The notes below the pieces were generated by a model. It was not told the origin of the DNA. It ran no database searches and was given only the letters and a program-made list of their open reading frames with translations. From the NCBI GenBank assembly GCA_025677815.1, contig JAIXMP010000011.1, forward strand, positions 434,001-498,000: 64,000 bases of DNA, written 5' to 3'. The position numbers and the translations under genes are program-made. The DNA is from Phascolomyces articulosus (lineage: Eukaryota > Mucoromycota > Mucoromycetes > Mucorales > Lichtheimiaceae). Below are positions 26,401 to 37,748 of this stretch, one piece after another (position 1 is the first letter of the stretch; every line of letters begins with the position of its first letter).

Positions 26401-28034
26401 ATTCTTTTTAATTACACAATTACCATTACCTTTATAAAAGCCATTTCATTATTTAGCTAGAAATCATAAAATTATAGAAACATGCAAAAGAAATAAACTG
26501 GGTATATTGATCATATTTAATACATTTTGTTCATCATTGAATAAGAAATATGTATGCATGTATACTTCATAACTTCAAGAGCTGCACCTTTTGACAAATC
26601 AAATAATATCTCTTGATCATGGCAAATAAATAAATCTGTGAAACCAGCAAAATGAACAATGATTTATGAAAATATAGCCGTGGAATAAGTGGTACTAGAA
26701 TATTGAATATATTAATCCCGTCTATCTGGTAGACCATACTATAGGATTCGTATTATATAATGCAATCCTCCTTATTATTCACCATCTGTTCAAGAACATG
26801 ACAAAGATTTTTTTTTTTCGAAAATACTCATTCATCATCTAGAATAGGCAATACTACCCGACATCCCGTAAAAGATAATGAAACCAAACAGGTGGTATCT
26901 GACAATAATTCCTCTTTTTTTTATACAAGCAACAAAAAAATGATGTTATATTTTACCACTATTTCACATGATTCAATGAAAATCTATTACTCGCTTTCAA
27001 GTAATATTATTAAGACTATGTAGTAATGCAATCTTTTTTAGATATAGAAAAAAAGGAAACGGGAAGATGTTGTGAAAGGCTGTACCACAATCGAACTTGG
27101 GGCAAATAAAAATAATAAAATTGCATAAAAATATTGTGATACGAACGAGAATGCTAGTAGATGCACCCAGTCCAACATCTCACACACTTTCTCTATTTAA
27201 AGTTTTACTTGTTTCCGTTTCTTGGCAGAATTTTCCCGGATGAACAGAAAAAAAATAGGCGGGTCCAGTATATCAATTATTCTCATTGTTTAAAAGAAGT
27301 GAGAGAGAATGAAGCTTGAAAATCATTGGATACTATTTCCTTTTGAGCCACGATGTAATGCGCTATTTTTTACTATTAGATCTCTATATGTCATCCTCAT
27401 CGATGAAAGTTTTGTACACGATCGATTTAGACCCGCACCAAACGTTTATATAAGCAACAAAAACAATAATGTCATTGTAGTATATAACTATTGTATATAT
27501 ATAGGATAGTATATAGCGGTATTTATATATTTATAGAGGAAATACATATCTATATATCAATGCTGGTAATGTGGTATTTTATAAGAAATCAAAGCAATAC
27601 AAATGATATTGCAAGGAATATATTTTAGGTTTGAAAAAAGTACTCGTAACAAAATGTTAATTTTTTCCGTTACCTAGTAATTGTAACATTTTTCAATAGA
27701 TATTATTATTGGTAAAAATAGAGAGAAAGAGTCTGGAGCTCTTGAAATCGAACATCAGTTTGTTTGTTCAATCATACTTCTCTTAAGAAGCGCCTTTTAT
27801 ATTATGCTGTACTACCAAATCCCCAGATCCCGCTATTCCATTCTTTTATTAATTAATTAAACATTCACACGAATCAACAAATTACCCGTACAATGGGATC
27901 CATAGATTGCATCTATCTCTTTTGAATGATATCTGGGAGGAAAACTGAAAAAAAGCTTAACAGGTTGCAATGAAAACGCTTCATTTGTGATATTTGCTTG
28001 AACTTTATGAGTAAATATTCTTTTTTGACAATTT
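23401..28034. other. Spacer with further decayed coding-like fragments
   Basis: No intact gene recognised. Short coding-like fragments occur at 24007–24303 and 24650–24886 (78 codons, balanced composition, no family). Exon-like blocks at 25585–25646 and 25728–25802 lie between consensus acceptors and donors. From about 26 kb onward the sequence is plain AT-rich DNA leading to the glucoamylase promoter. Confidence 0.4.
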
Positions 28035-28044
28035 TATATAAATA
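28035..28044 (+). promoter_or_regulatory. TATA-like element of the glucoamylase gene
   Basis: TATATAAATA about 113–122 bases upstream of the start codon, followed by a pyrimidine-rich stretch. Confidence 0.5.
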
Positions 28045-28156
28045 TGGACAAGTCTAATTTGCGAAAAAAAATAAAATAATTCCTTTTATTGTCTAAAAAC
28101 TTACTTTTTTATTTATCATCACCCTCCCCCTTGGTATAATGCACTGGCAGGCAATC

Positions 28157-30919
28157 ATGAAACCAATTCATCTTTGGCATTATTTGTTTCTAGCCATGAC
28201 AGCAGCTTTCATGGGTGTATTAGCAGACGTCCCTACCTCTGCCAATATTGAACTGGATTATTATACTTATAAGGATAAAGTATTCTCTGGTAGAATTTAT
28301 GTATGAATTTTAAAATAGAGTAAAATGAAAGAAAAAAAAGATAGAAGAATGGGAATATATAATAATTAAAGGTTATAATATATATTTTATTAAATAGGTT
28401 AAAAACATTGCATATGAGAAAACAGTAGCTGTCTATTGGTCCGATGCTTCTGGTGATTGGAATAATAACGGAAATAATGTTGCAGCTTCGTACTCTGAAT
28501 CTATTTCAGGTACTGACTATGAATATTGGGATTTCTCAACCACAATTGGATCTGGTGGTATCAAGCAAAGTTACTTGAAGGTACACTTGATTGTTATCAT
28601 CCTGTTATTTTTCAAATTATAAATATATATACTAAAAGTACACATACTCAATAGTATACTGTATCTGGTAATACTTACTATGATAATAATGGAAGCAATA
28701 ACTATGGTACGTCTCAATTTAAAAACCATATAAACAAGTATATTTCTGTATTCGTATTCAGGAACGTATGAAGCTGACATATAAGTTTTTGATTATAGAT
28801 ATTACCGAGACCACTGCTACTACTACTACTACCACAACAACAACAACCACTACTGGCTCCACCGCAACAACATCAACAACTTCTGGTCCTACCAGTACTA
28901 CCAGTACCACACCCGGCCCTACACCTACCAATGTTCCTGATGGCAATGTCACTGTTACAGAGTGGGTTAACACTCAATTTGCCATCAGCTGGCCTACCCT
29001 CTTGAAAAATGTATCTATCAAAAAAATATAATCCTTCTCCAAAATACTCACATGTTCATTACTTATATATCGTTTTCTTTTTAATACTAAAGGTCAACCC
29101 ATCTGGTACAGTGAAAGGTTTTATAGCTGCAAGTTTAAGTACCAACAATCCCGATTACTTTTACTCCTGGACTCGTGACAGTGCCTTAGTGGCTCATACA
29201 ATGACATATCTTTATAATACATCGGAAGCCGGTGACTCTACTATCGAAAGTGCATTGAAGGATTATGTTACATTCTCTATCAACGCTATGAATGCTGCTA
29301 CTGTTTGTAATTGTTTAGGTGAACCGAAGTTCAATACTGTAAGTATAAGGGGAAAAAAGAGACGATACTTTAAAAATGATAGACTTATCATTGGATGAAA
29401 CTTTTTTTTTAACAAATAGGATGGAAGTGGTTATACTGGAGCATGGGGAAGGTAGGTTTTTTATTTACATGCTGGCTCCAGTGCTTAAATGATATGATTA
29501 TTTGGGAGTGAAAAATAAATGTTGTGAGCAACCTTGCTAAACTTGTTTCTATTATTATTAGACCACAAAATGATGGCCCTGCTTCAAGAGCAACAACCAT
29601 GATTTTGTTTGCTGATAGTTTCCTTGCTCAAGGAGGTGATGTTTCCTATGTCATCAACACACTGAAGCCAGGTATATACTATTATATGTCCCAACTACAT
29701 TTATTGAAATATAAAGTACTAATCTTAACAAATATTATTATTTATCTTGCCCAATGATATTTAGCCATCTATAAAGATCTTGACTATGTTGTTAGTACCT
29801 GGTCCAATACTTGTTATGATTTATGGGAAGAAGTCAACGGTGTTCATATCTGTAAGTAGTAGTATATCTCTTAAATAATGCATCATTCTGAATATACATA
29901 TTTATCTTCAATTTTTTTTTTAAATAGATACATTATCCGTTATGCGCAGAGCACTGATTGATGGAGCTAACTTTGCTCAACGTAATGGTGATACTTCTCG
30001 CGTGAGCGGTTATACTAGTACTGCAACCACAATCAAGACACGTCTCGAATCCTTCTGGTCAGATAGCAATAATTATATTACTGTCACTCAATCCTATTCA
30101 GGTGGTGTTCAAAAGGCTGGATTGGATGTCTCTACTTTGATTGCAGCCAATATCGGAAGCGTGGGTGATGGTATATTTCATCTATTACTACTTTATTTCC
30201 ATATTATTGCGTTATCGGATCGATCTTCTCTGTCATTTTATAACGTAATATTTATTAATATCTCTTTTCTAATATTTATAATAAGGTTTCTATACTCCTG
30301 GTTCGGATAAAGTCTTGGCTACTGCTGTTGCTATTGAAAAATCATTTGCCAATCTTTACACCATCAACCAAAACAAGCCTTCATGGCTTGGTAATGCTAT
30401 TGGTCGTTATCCCGAAGATACTTATGATGGTTATGGTAATTCCAAGGGTAATCCCGTAAGTATTTTTTTTTATCTCTTCCGTTTATACTTTTAATGCAGA
30501 TAATGATGATATCATCACTATGTCCGGTCGAATAGTAATCCATTTGTTGTATATAGTGGTTTATTGCTACTGCAACTTATGCCGAATTATACTATCGTGC
30601 CATTTTGGAATGGCAACAACAAGCTTCTGTTACTGTCAACTCTATCAATCTTGGCTTCTTTAGCAAGTTTGATTCCTCTGCTAGTGTGGGTACAGTCTAT
30701 ACACCTGGTACAGATAGCTTTGCCAACATGGTATCCAATGTCGCCTTTGCTGCCGACGAATTCTTGTCCACCATTGACTATCATGCCATGAACAATGGAT
30801 CCATGCATGAACAATACAATAGAGATACTGGTATCTCTCAAGGTGCTCGTGATTTGACTTGGAGTCATGCTGCTTTCATTACAGCTGCCAAAGCCAAATT
30901 AGGTGCCCCAGCATTTTAA
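28157..30919 (+). CDS. amyA: Glucoamylase (GH15) with N-terminal CBM21 starch-binding domain
   Basis: Secreted exo-acting glucan 1,4-alpha-glucosidase that releases glucose from starch ends. Eleven exons (28157–28300, 28398–28580, 28655–28706, 28799–29010, 29093–29338, 29420–29451, 29562–29671, 29765–29851, 29928–30170, 30286–30455, 30557–30919) join into 613 aa, about the length of the Rhizopus enzyme. A signal peptide at 1–23 ends ...GVLA. The starch-binding domain spans about 24–126, with [13 protein letters not shown] and [12 protein letters not shown] matching CBM21. A Thr/Ser linker follows (about 127–165), then the (alpha/alpha)6 catalytic domain to the end. The catalytic acid is E348 in WEEVNGVH and the likely base is E578 in [13 protein letters not shown] is also conserved. 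The N-terminal position of the binding domain is the Mucorales arrangement, whereas Aspergillus enzymes carry CBM20 at the C-terminus. All sites are intact. Confidence 0.97.
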
Positions 30920-31553
30920 AAAAAATGCCCATATAATTTTTCATTCCTTATTTTATATATATATATATTCTACAAGATATTATTCTTTTACACAACCTAT
31001 ATTTATACTTTATTTTAAAAAAATAAAAGACATTCCTTTTCCTTTTTTATTATTATTATTATTACAGATTTGAGTAGCAAAAAAGAGTGAGAGAGAGAGA
31101 AATAGAATGGTTGGATGCTATGTTGATGAAAAAATAAAGAGAGAATGATAACCAAATATTGAAAAGAAGAAAGGGGAAAGGGGAATTTTTAGTTATGTTT
31201 TTTCAGTTCATTGAAAATATTACGGGTCTGGGAGAAGAAAAGGAAATAATAATAAACAATGACTTTTAGACGTCAGATGATGAAGAAGATGATATGGATG
31301 ATTGTATACAAACCAGATAGGTATATATAAAGAAATATATATGTAAGTATATATAAAAAGAGTAGTGCTGTGCTTGTAGTAATAATAGAATGGTAATATG
31401 AATGTATAAAACATGAAAGAAATAGATACCAACCAACTCATGGCAAGTAGTAGTAGTTGTAATCAGATGGGATGGATGTGGGGGTTTAGGAAAAGGGGAT
31501 AGGTTATAATGTAATAATATGGGGGGATACTATGTATGGTAAAAAAAAGGAAA

Positions 31554-31590
<37 letters not shown>

Positions 31591-31592
31591 CA
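30920..31592. other. Convergent spacer between glucoamylase and kinase genes
   Basis: Both genes end here. Holds AT-rich 3' UTR sequence, a TTA trinucleotide tract at about 31048–31065 and the TA tract at 31556–31588. The frame at 31220–31441 is low-complexity. No gene seen. Confidence 0.7.
31556..31588. repeat. TA dinucleotide microsatellite
   Basis: Uninterrupted alternating T/A tract of about 33 bases, a few bases beyond the kinase stop codon. Confidence 0.95.
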
Positions 31593-34105
31593 TCACGTTG
31601 AAGAAGGTGCCCGTGCCAGCGGACTACTAGAACCGTCTTCAGAAAAAGTTGGTTTACGTCGTCTTCCTAATAATGTTGCATTATCCATACTTAATTCAAA
31701 CATTTTGTTAGTCGTCATCGTCACCGTTGATTTTTGTTGTGCTCCAGCTTTTGTCTTTGCCAATAATTTATTTCCTTCTTCTTGAGATGGAGGAGGAGCA
31801 AATTGAGATGAACAAGTCGCTTCTCGAATGGCTAATGTTTTATCCAATTGTTTACGAGCTTCTTCCACTTGTTCTTCATTTTGATTTTGACGTCGTAATC
31901 GTTGATCCAATATTTCTTTATCATGCTTCGTATCTTCATCTTCTGTTGTTGCTGAAGTTACTGTGTTGGCACCGGTTGCTCTTGCCATAATTGCATTGGC
32001 AAACATGGACCTTGATGAAGTCTCATTATTATTATTATTATTCTTTCGACGTGATTTTTCTTCAGTGATACGTTGCACTGCATAAGAAACATCAAACATT
32101 TCTTTCATCGAAGTAATATTAGGTGAGAATAAACGTCGACCACTATTGGGAGGAGCAGTCGTCGTTGTAGTTGTCGCATTTGGAATATTACGTGGGGCAG
32201 AAGGTGTCATGCTGGATGCTGTGGGTCCTGCATCGGTTTTTATTTCATCATCTGTATCGGTCGTCGTTGTGGTTGCTGTAGTGGACGAATCGGGTGTTTC
32301 TTCTTCCTCCTCCTCTTCATCAGCATAATTCAATGTTTTTTGTTTTTCTTGAGTGGTGGCAACCTAAATAAATATACATTCATAATCCAATTTAATCCAA
32401 CCCATTCTTTCTCACGCTTAACTTTTTTTTTTCAAATAATAACGAAAAGGTAAAAAGATGATAATGATTCTATTTACCTTTGTTGTTTCTTTCATCCATG
32501 GGTGCTCAAAGAATTGTTCAATAGTATAACGTTCATTCGGATCAATGCAAAGCAAGTGGGAAATCAAATCTTTAGCTGATTCTGAAATGGTATCCCACCA
32601 GGGGCTCAGGAACGTGTATTGACCCTTGGCGACTTTTTCCGTCAAGACTTGGATACTTTCATCATAAAATGGAGGAAATCCACATAATAAAGTATACAAG
32701 ACACATCCCAACGCCCACATATCCACTGATTTTGAATAACGCTCATCTCGTACAATTTCTGGTGCAGTATATCCAACAGTACCACAAGGAGTACGTGTAC
32801 TCTAATATATAAAAATGGTGTTGAATATATTTTAGTGGGATAGTACAACTTTTTATATAACCCCATCAAAAAGATGATAATAATGATTTTTTACCTGATC
32901 CCAAACAACTTTGGATAAACCAAAATCTGCAATTTTCACTTGACCAATACCACCTCCACCTAATCCTTCTACAAATTCACCTTCATCTTCTTTTGGTTCA
33001 TCTCCATCTTCAGGTTGTTGTGGTGGTAAAGGAGACACTCGTTCCATAAATGGGATCGGTTCAAATAATAAATTTTCGGGTTTGATATCCCTATTTTGGT
33101 TTATTTGTTTTCATATAAATTATTTATCAGCATGTATGGACATATAAAAAAAATATACTATACTACTTACCGATGGACAATTCCTTTTTCTTCATGCAAG
33201 TATCGAATGCCTTCTGCTACTTGACGTATACAATGACGAGACAAGTCCTCGCTAAAATAAGTCAACCTTACAATACGATGAAATAATTCACCCCCTTCAC
33301 ATATTTCCAAGATGAGGAAGTAATGCTAATAAAGTTGAACGGTGTCAATAGATAGATTTATGGAACCAATAAATTCAATTGAATATCACGGGTAATATAC
33401 CTCATTTGTTTCGATAAATCGATATAATTTTACAATGGATGGGTGCTGAATAGTTCGCATTAATTGAACTTCTTTCAATACACTTGCTTTCTATGACATA
33501 TTCATTTGCATTAATGATTATAAAAAATATTTTTATAATACAAAAAAAAGGAGGTTGAAAGAGAGCATAAAGAGGATGGATGAGAAACCATTCTTTTTTT
33601 TATGCTTTCGTGTCAATAGTAGGATAAAGAAGGATGAAAGTAGAAGAAAAATAACATACTTGTGTTTGTGATAATTCCAATTTACGAACTACTTTTACGG
33701 CAACCATTCTATTTGTTTCTTTATCAATAGCTTTATATACATTGGAAAATGCACCACTAAATAAAAATAAAAATGAAACAATTGGATGAATATTCCAAAT
33801 CTCAAAAAAGCTATTTTAAATTGTTTCATTATGCCAATCTGAGTAGTACAAAATAAAAAAAAATATAACACTTACTCGCCTAGTTTTTCAACCAGTTGAT
33901 AGTTGACTAAACCTGTATAATTGGGTATTTCATTGGCAAGGGAATCAGTTTCTTCTTTAACTACATGTTCTGTAGGAATATCGTCATGATGGGGTAGGTT
34001 ATTATTATTGTTGCCATTCACTTGGGATGATGATTGTCGTTTACCAAGACCATTCGTCAAGTTGTTGCTGCTACGACGAAGTAAACTTTTGAGCTGATCA
34101 AACAT
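31593..34105 (-). CDS. CAMK-family Ser/Thr kinase, Rck2/Srk1-like
   Basis: Cytosolic/nuclear protein kinase resembling the MAPK-activated kinases Rck1/Rck2 (budding yeast) and Srk1 (fission yeast), which act below the stress MAPK. Seven exons on the minus strand (34105–33876, 33756–33660, 33490–33401, 33325–33171, 33090–32895, 32801–32478, 32363–31593) give 620 aa. EIPNYT precedes the glycine loop [12 protein letters not shown] (split by intron 1), a form characteristic of this subgroup. The catalytic lysine is K98 (VAVK), HRD is 190–192 and DFG is 246–248; TAPE follows. [13 protein letters not shown] is also typical of the subgroup. An unusual acidic, Gly/Pro-rich insert of about 35 residues (around 205–238) lies between HRDIKPEN and DFG. 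The C-terminal 256 residues are acidic, then Thr/Ser/Asn-rich with predicted helices. No clear calmodulin-binding helix was identified. Confidence 0.92.
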
Positions 34106-34625
34106 TACTTTTTTGTTATATAAAAAACGTGAAAATGGAGTTTATCACGAAAAGTGTATTTTTTTTTTGTATCCTGTTGTTGAATACGGTTTTTTTTTGG
34201 TTTTGTCAAAATGGAACACGAGAATAGTAATAATAATAAAGGCTAAATAAAATGGTTAGAGAATGGAGAAATAAGGTCAAGTCAATTATGAAAAAAAACT
34301 TACACTTATTGACTTTTAATGAAGAAAAGTGTTTTTCACCCAAGATAAAAAAAAAAAGTAAAGTAAAAAGAAGAAGAAAAAAAAGCTGAAGCAACCAAGG
34401 ATCAACTTAAAAAAAAATCAGGGCATACAAAGGTCGCTTGAAAAACCAATGACATTTCTTCCCCCGCTCTCCTTGTCTAAAATACCTCTTTATATATAAT
34501 GATGCTTCATTTTACCCCACTTCTTATATATATATCTTTATCATCTCCTTATTGTTGTTTAAAATTCTTCTTTATTGTTCTATTATAAAATAATTATATA
34601 TTTATATATAATATGTACTTGATCC
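34106..34625. other. Promoter region of the kinase / 3' flank of the HIT gene
   Basis: 520 bases of AT-rich DNA with T- and A-runs. No gene or clear motif recognised. Confidence 0.6.
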
Positions 34626-35374
34626 TTATAATGGACTTAAACCTTGTCTTAATCGTTCAAGAACATGCGATGCTTCAATATACCATGGATATCCGCGCGT
34701 ATATTTCAATTTTCGAAAAGAATTACGATAAGGTAAAGCTTGAACATGCATATGTAAATGATTGATAGAATTAAAAGGAGGCACATGGAATCCAAACCTA
34801 TTATTGTTATTATATATTATAAACATGCGATAAATAATAAAAAAGAACAAAGGGGAATGCAATGTTAATTGAATGGATTTGTTGTTTGTTATTGTTATCG
34901 AAGGAGTACCCAAGAAAAAAAGGTAAAAATGCATAAAAATAACTTTTTCTTACCGAGCCTGTGAATCATCATCTGGATTGTACCCTTGTTCACTAAGGAG
35001 TCTTCGTCCTAAATTCATCATTTTTTCTACTATATCATATTCATAATGGACGTTAATTTCCAAATCAATAAAACCAAACTGTCTTTCTTTTCACACACGG
35101 ACTTACATAAGGACACATGGGTACTGTCTAACGCTTTGACTGTGGTGATATGTTCACGGGGTATAATAAGTAAATGAACAGCCCCAGCGGGTGAACGATC
35201 ATGAAAGGCAATCAATTGTTCATCCTTTTAAAAAAAAAGGATTTTAGCAAATGACGACTACTTGTATTTGTCAATGCCATTAGTCATTCTATTTACCTCA
35301 TGAACTATTCGAAATCCAATATCTGTCGAAACATTACAAAATGGACATGAACTTGGAAAACAACAAAACACCAT
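34626..35374 (-). CDS. HIT-domain nucleotide hydrolase, HINT3-like
   Basis: Predicted adenosine 5'-monophosphoramidase or related nucleotidyl hydrolase of the histidine-triad superfamily. Four minus-strand exons (35374–35297, 35224–35107, 35029–34954, 34797–34626) give 147 aa. The N-terminus has the HINT3-type CPFCNVSTDIGFRIVHE with paired cysteines. The middle reads AGAVHLLIIPREH. The active site is the triad HLHMH at 104–108, preceded by FGFHVPPFNSINH, which is diagnostic for HINT3 rather than HINT1. The C-terminal YPWYIEASHVLERLR also fits that branch. Exon 3 begins at a TAG acceptor followed by another TAG; the chosen site keeps the frame. Start chosen at 35374 because it is the only upstream ATG in frame with the CPFC motif. 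It lies in the same orientation as the next gene, about 730 bp away. Confidence 0.9.
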
Positions 35375-36103
35375 CTCTCTCTCTCTCTCTTTCTCTGTTA
35401 TTATTGACTGGTGTGTACCTGAGTTCACCAAGGGTTGATATTCTCTTATTTTCTAATAGTGAATTTTCGGTGTTACCCCAAGCAAACAATTCTCATCCCG
35501 TTTTGGAAGTGGCTATGACGATTTACTGAAGATGATAGGGTACCCAGGAAAAAAAACATCACAAGTACAACGTCAAAACAAGAACAAGAAGGATTGCATG
35601 GGAGTTAACCCCATCTCATTATTGATAGTCGGCTGTTTTGATCTCGTGTGATGCACAACAGGTACTGAGAGTTTTGTATATGCATAAACTAATCATCAAG
35701 ACGCCGTCGTGAAGCGTTCCTTCGAAATACTTACTAATGATATTACAATAACGAAAATTGATTTCTTAATTAAATTATAATAATAATTAAAATATGTAAG
35801 TAGGTTGACAAGCTTAACACCCAAAAAGATCGAATGACCGTCGTTGTTGAAAGTGGGCGTTTTTTTCTTCTTCTTCCCCTTCATTGTTTATTGTTCCCCA
35901 AAAGCAAATGTATAATGTATACAACAACAAAAAACAAACAAACAAACAAATAAGAAAATAAAGTTTTAGATGTAAAACATACCACTTAAAAAAATGATTA
36001 TCATCTTATATTTTTTATGTTATAATAAAAATATTCATTCATTCCTTTCATAGTTAGTATGATTCTATAAAGTACTCCATCAATCGAACATCTTCCCAAT
36101 CAA
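35375..36103. other. Spacer between HIT and Gep4-like genes
   Basis: About 730 bases. It contains a CT microsatellite near 35373–35395, a somewhat GC-richer portion (35400–35690) that probably holds the HIT gene promoter, and a CAAA-type run near 35930–35950. No gene recognised. Confidence 0.6.
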
Positions 36104-37179
36104 TTATTTTATATAATCAGGCATAGCATTGGTTTTCATGGCCGGATGATGAGGAGGTTGGACATTCATTTTTTGTAAAAATCGGATCAATCCATGTTCC
36201 ACGCGTCGAAACTAATTCATGTAATATTAGAATATTTTTTTTATCCATTTTTATCCATTCCTCCATCTTAACCTAAAACTTACAAAAAGTGCTGCTTTAT
36301 TATCTCCTTTTTCCGTTACAATTTGACTTGTCCAAATCGTCAAATTCCCATTCAAATTGCCAAAAAGGATATCCGTCAAGATACGATCGCCTACCATGGC
36401 TATCTTTTGTTGTGATGCATGATCAAAATGTTTTACCAAAGCTTCACCTCCTGATGGTTTCTTTTCACTATGTCGTAATACAGGAACACCTATTTTTTTT
36501 ATTTCCCCCCCTCAGTTAAAGTTCAGTACTATAGAGCCTCATCTTTCAATGTATTTATTTACCTAGTGATTGTTCTAACTTTGTGGCCTGTGTATATACA
36601 TAAAAATTTGAATAAGCTGCTATCTTGCAACATAATGTAATAAAAGTCATCCACTTGGATAACATAGGGATTTTACTTATCTGTGTAATTGCTATCATCG
36701 TCTGTTCCTGCAGAATTAGAAACAATGGCAATATTTTCTTGACCAAAAGTTTCTTTACACTCAGCCCATGCATTCTAAAAAAAATAATGTTCCCCCCACC
36801 AAGTACACTGTCAAAATCAATCACTACTTATGATAGGTACAACTTCCTTTCCCTTCAAATATACCTTGAATGGTGGATAAATCTCAGGAACATAAGGTGC
36901 TGTTAAACAATTGTCTTTATCAAATGCCATGGCTTGAATTTGACCTTGATTCTTAAGTTGTTGAAAATGAATATTACGAATGTCTATAAAGAGAGTTTTG
37001 GGATCGCGTTACAACCAGCAACAGCACCTTTTACATATAAACAAGAAGAGTACAGTCCATATTTTTTTTAAAAAAAAGAGTGATATACCATTGACAATAA
37101 TATGTGGCATAGCAAGACTTGGATTCCATAATACTCGGAAAGCATTCACAATCCCAGCGACATTGACACTTTGTACCAT
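36104..37179 (-). CDS. GEP4-like: Mitochondrial phosphatidylglycerophosphatase, Gep4-like (HAD superfamily)
   Basis: Dephosphorylates phosphatidylglycerophosphate in cardiolipin synthesis at the mitochondrial inner membrane. Six minus-strand exons (37179–37089, 36983–36865, 36774–36681, 36589–36563, 36489–36284, 36211–36104) give 214 aa; yeast Gep4 is slightly shorter. The HAD nucleophile motif is DKDNC (D52, D54), followed by LTAPYVPEIYPPFK, the second motif VSNSAG, then VPVLRHSEKKP and the acidic GDRILTDILFGN motif, all matching Gep4. Exon 3 cannot be joined to exon 4 by any GT–AG splice without losing the frame. An AT–AC intron (36680–36590) gives an uninterrupted YTEATKLEQSLG, matching the family. 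The alternative is a mutation or sequencing error at the donor. The start is the ATG at 37179; the upstream in-frame extension lacks an ATG. Confidence 0.92.
36590..36680 (-). other. Putative AT–AC intron in the Gep4-like gene
   Basis: On the minus strand the 91-nt intron begins ATAAGTAAAA and ends TATACAC before AG|GCC. Of the nearby possibilities only this one keeps the reading frame and the conserved Gep4 sequence. The donor ATAAGT differs from the U12 consensus ATATCCTT and instead resembles a major-class donor with G to A at position 1. Confidence 0.6.
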
Positions 37180-37553
37180 ATTTTTTTTTCTCCCTTTAAC
37201 TACAATCAAAAAGAAATAACAAGGTGGCGCTATTTAAACAAAAGAAAAAAAAATTATGCGAGAAAAAATCCTTCAACAGAAAGACACAGATGCATATTTA
37301 CATACAACACATTATGCTACACCCTGCATATAGCTTCTAAACATCAAGGTACTCTAGAATGTTCAGGCTTTTTTTTTGAATAAAAACTATTTAGTTTGAA
37401 ATTATTTTATTTTAAGACGAATATCTTTTTTCAAAGAAGAATGATAACAGAGGAACCAAGATGGGAGCTTGTTTTTTTTATTCATTTTGCTTGAGAAATA
37501 TTCCATGGGTAGACCATATACATATATATAACGGAGACGCGTTTTATGTTTTT
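37180..37553. other. Promoter of the Gep4-like gene
   Basis: About 370 bases between two minus-strand genes. AT-rich with A-runs; no gene recognised. Confidence 0.6.
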
Positions 37554-37748
37554 TTAAGAACTCCAACACATATAGTCCCAACCAGGTTCACAACCAGTGC
37601 TACGGCATACATCTGCCTTGTTTTGACAAGTGGAACCATTACCGCATGCGAGTTGACAGGATTCCTTGGGTTGACAGTTGCAAATAGCTTGAGTATAGGC
37701 GACAAGACCAAGAAGGACGACCAAGAAAAGGGCAAATGTAGACTTCAT
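37554..37748 (-). CDS. Small cysteine-rich secreted protein
   Basis: Intronless 64-aa protein of unknown function. Residues 1–21 form a clear signal peptide (positive start MKSTF, hydrophobic core, TQA cleavage context). The mature ~43-aa peptide has eight cysteines at 23, 25, 31, 35, 41, 48, 53 and 61 (spacing C-x1-C-x5-C-x3-C-x5-C-x6-C-x4-C-x7-C), enough for four disulfides. No family recognised; the size and cysteine density are like secreted defence peptides or fungal effectors. It has its own TATA box about 100 bp upstream, which supports a real, regulated gene. It is transcribed in the same direction as the Gep4-like gene but with a separate promoter. Confidence 0.8.
   Translation of the reverse strand: MKSTFALFLVVLLGLVAYTQAICNCQPKESCQLACGNGSTCQNKADVCRSTGCEPGWDYMCWSS

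Noticed and set aside
28758..28973. Val-rich minus-strand frame
   Set aside because: Antisense of the threonine-repeat linker of the glucoamylase.
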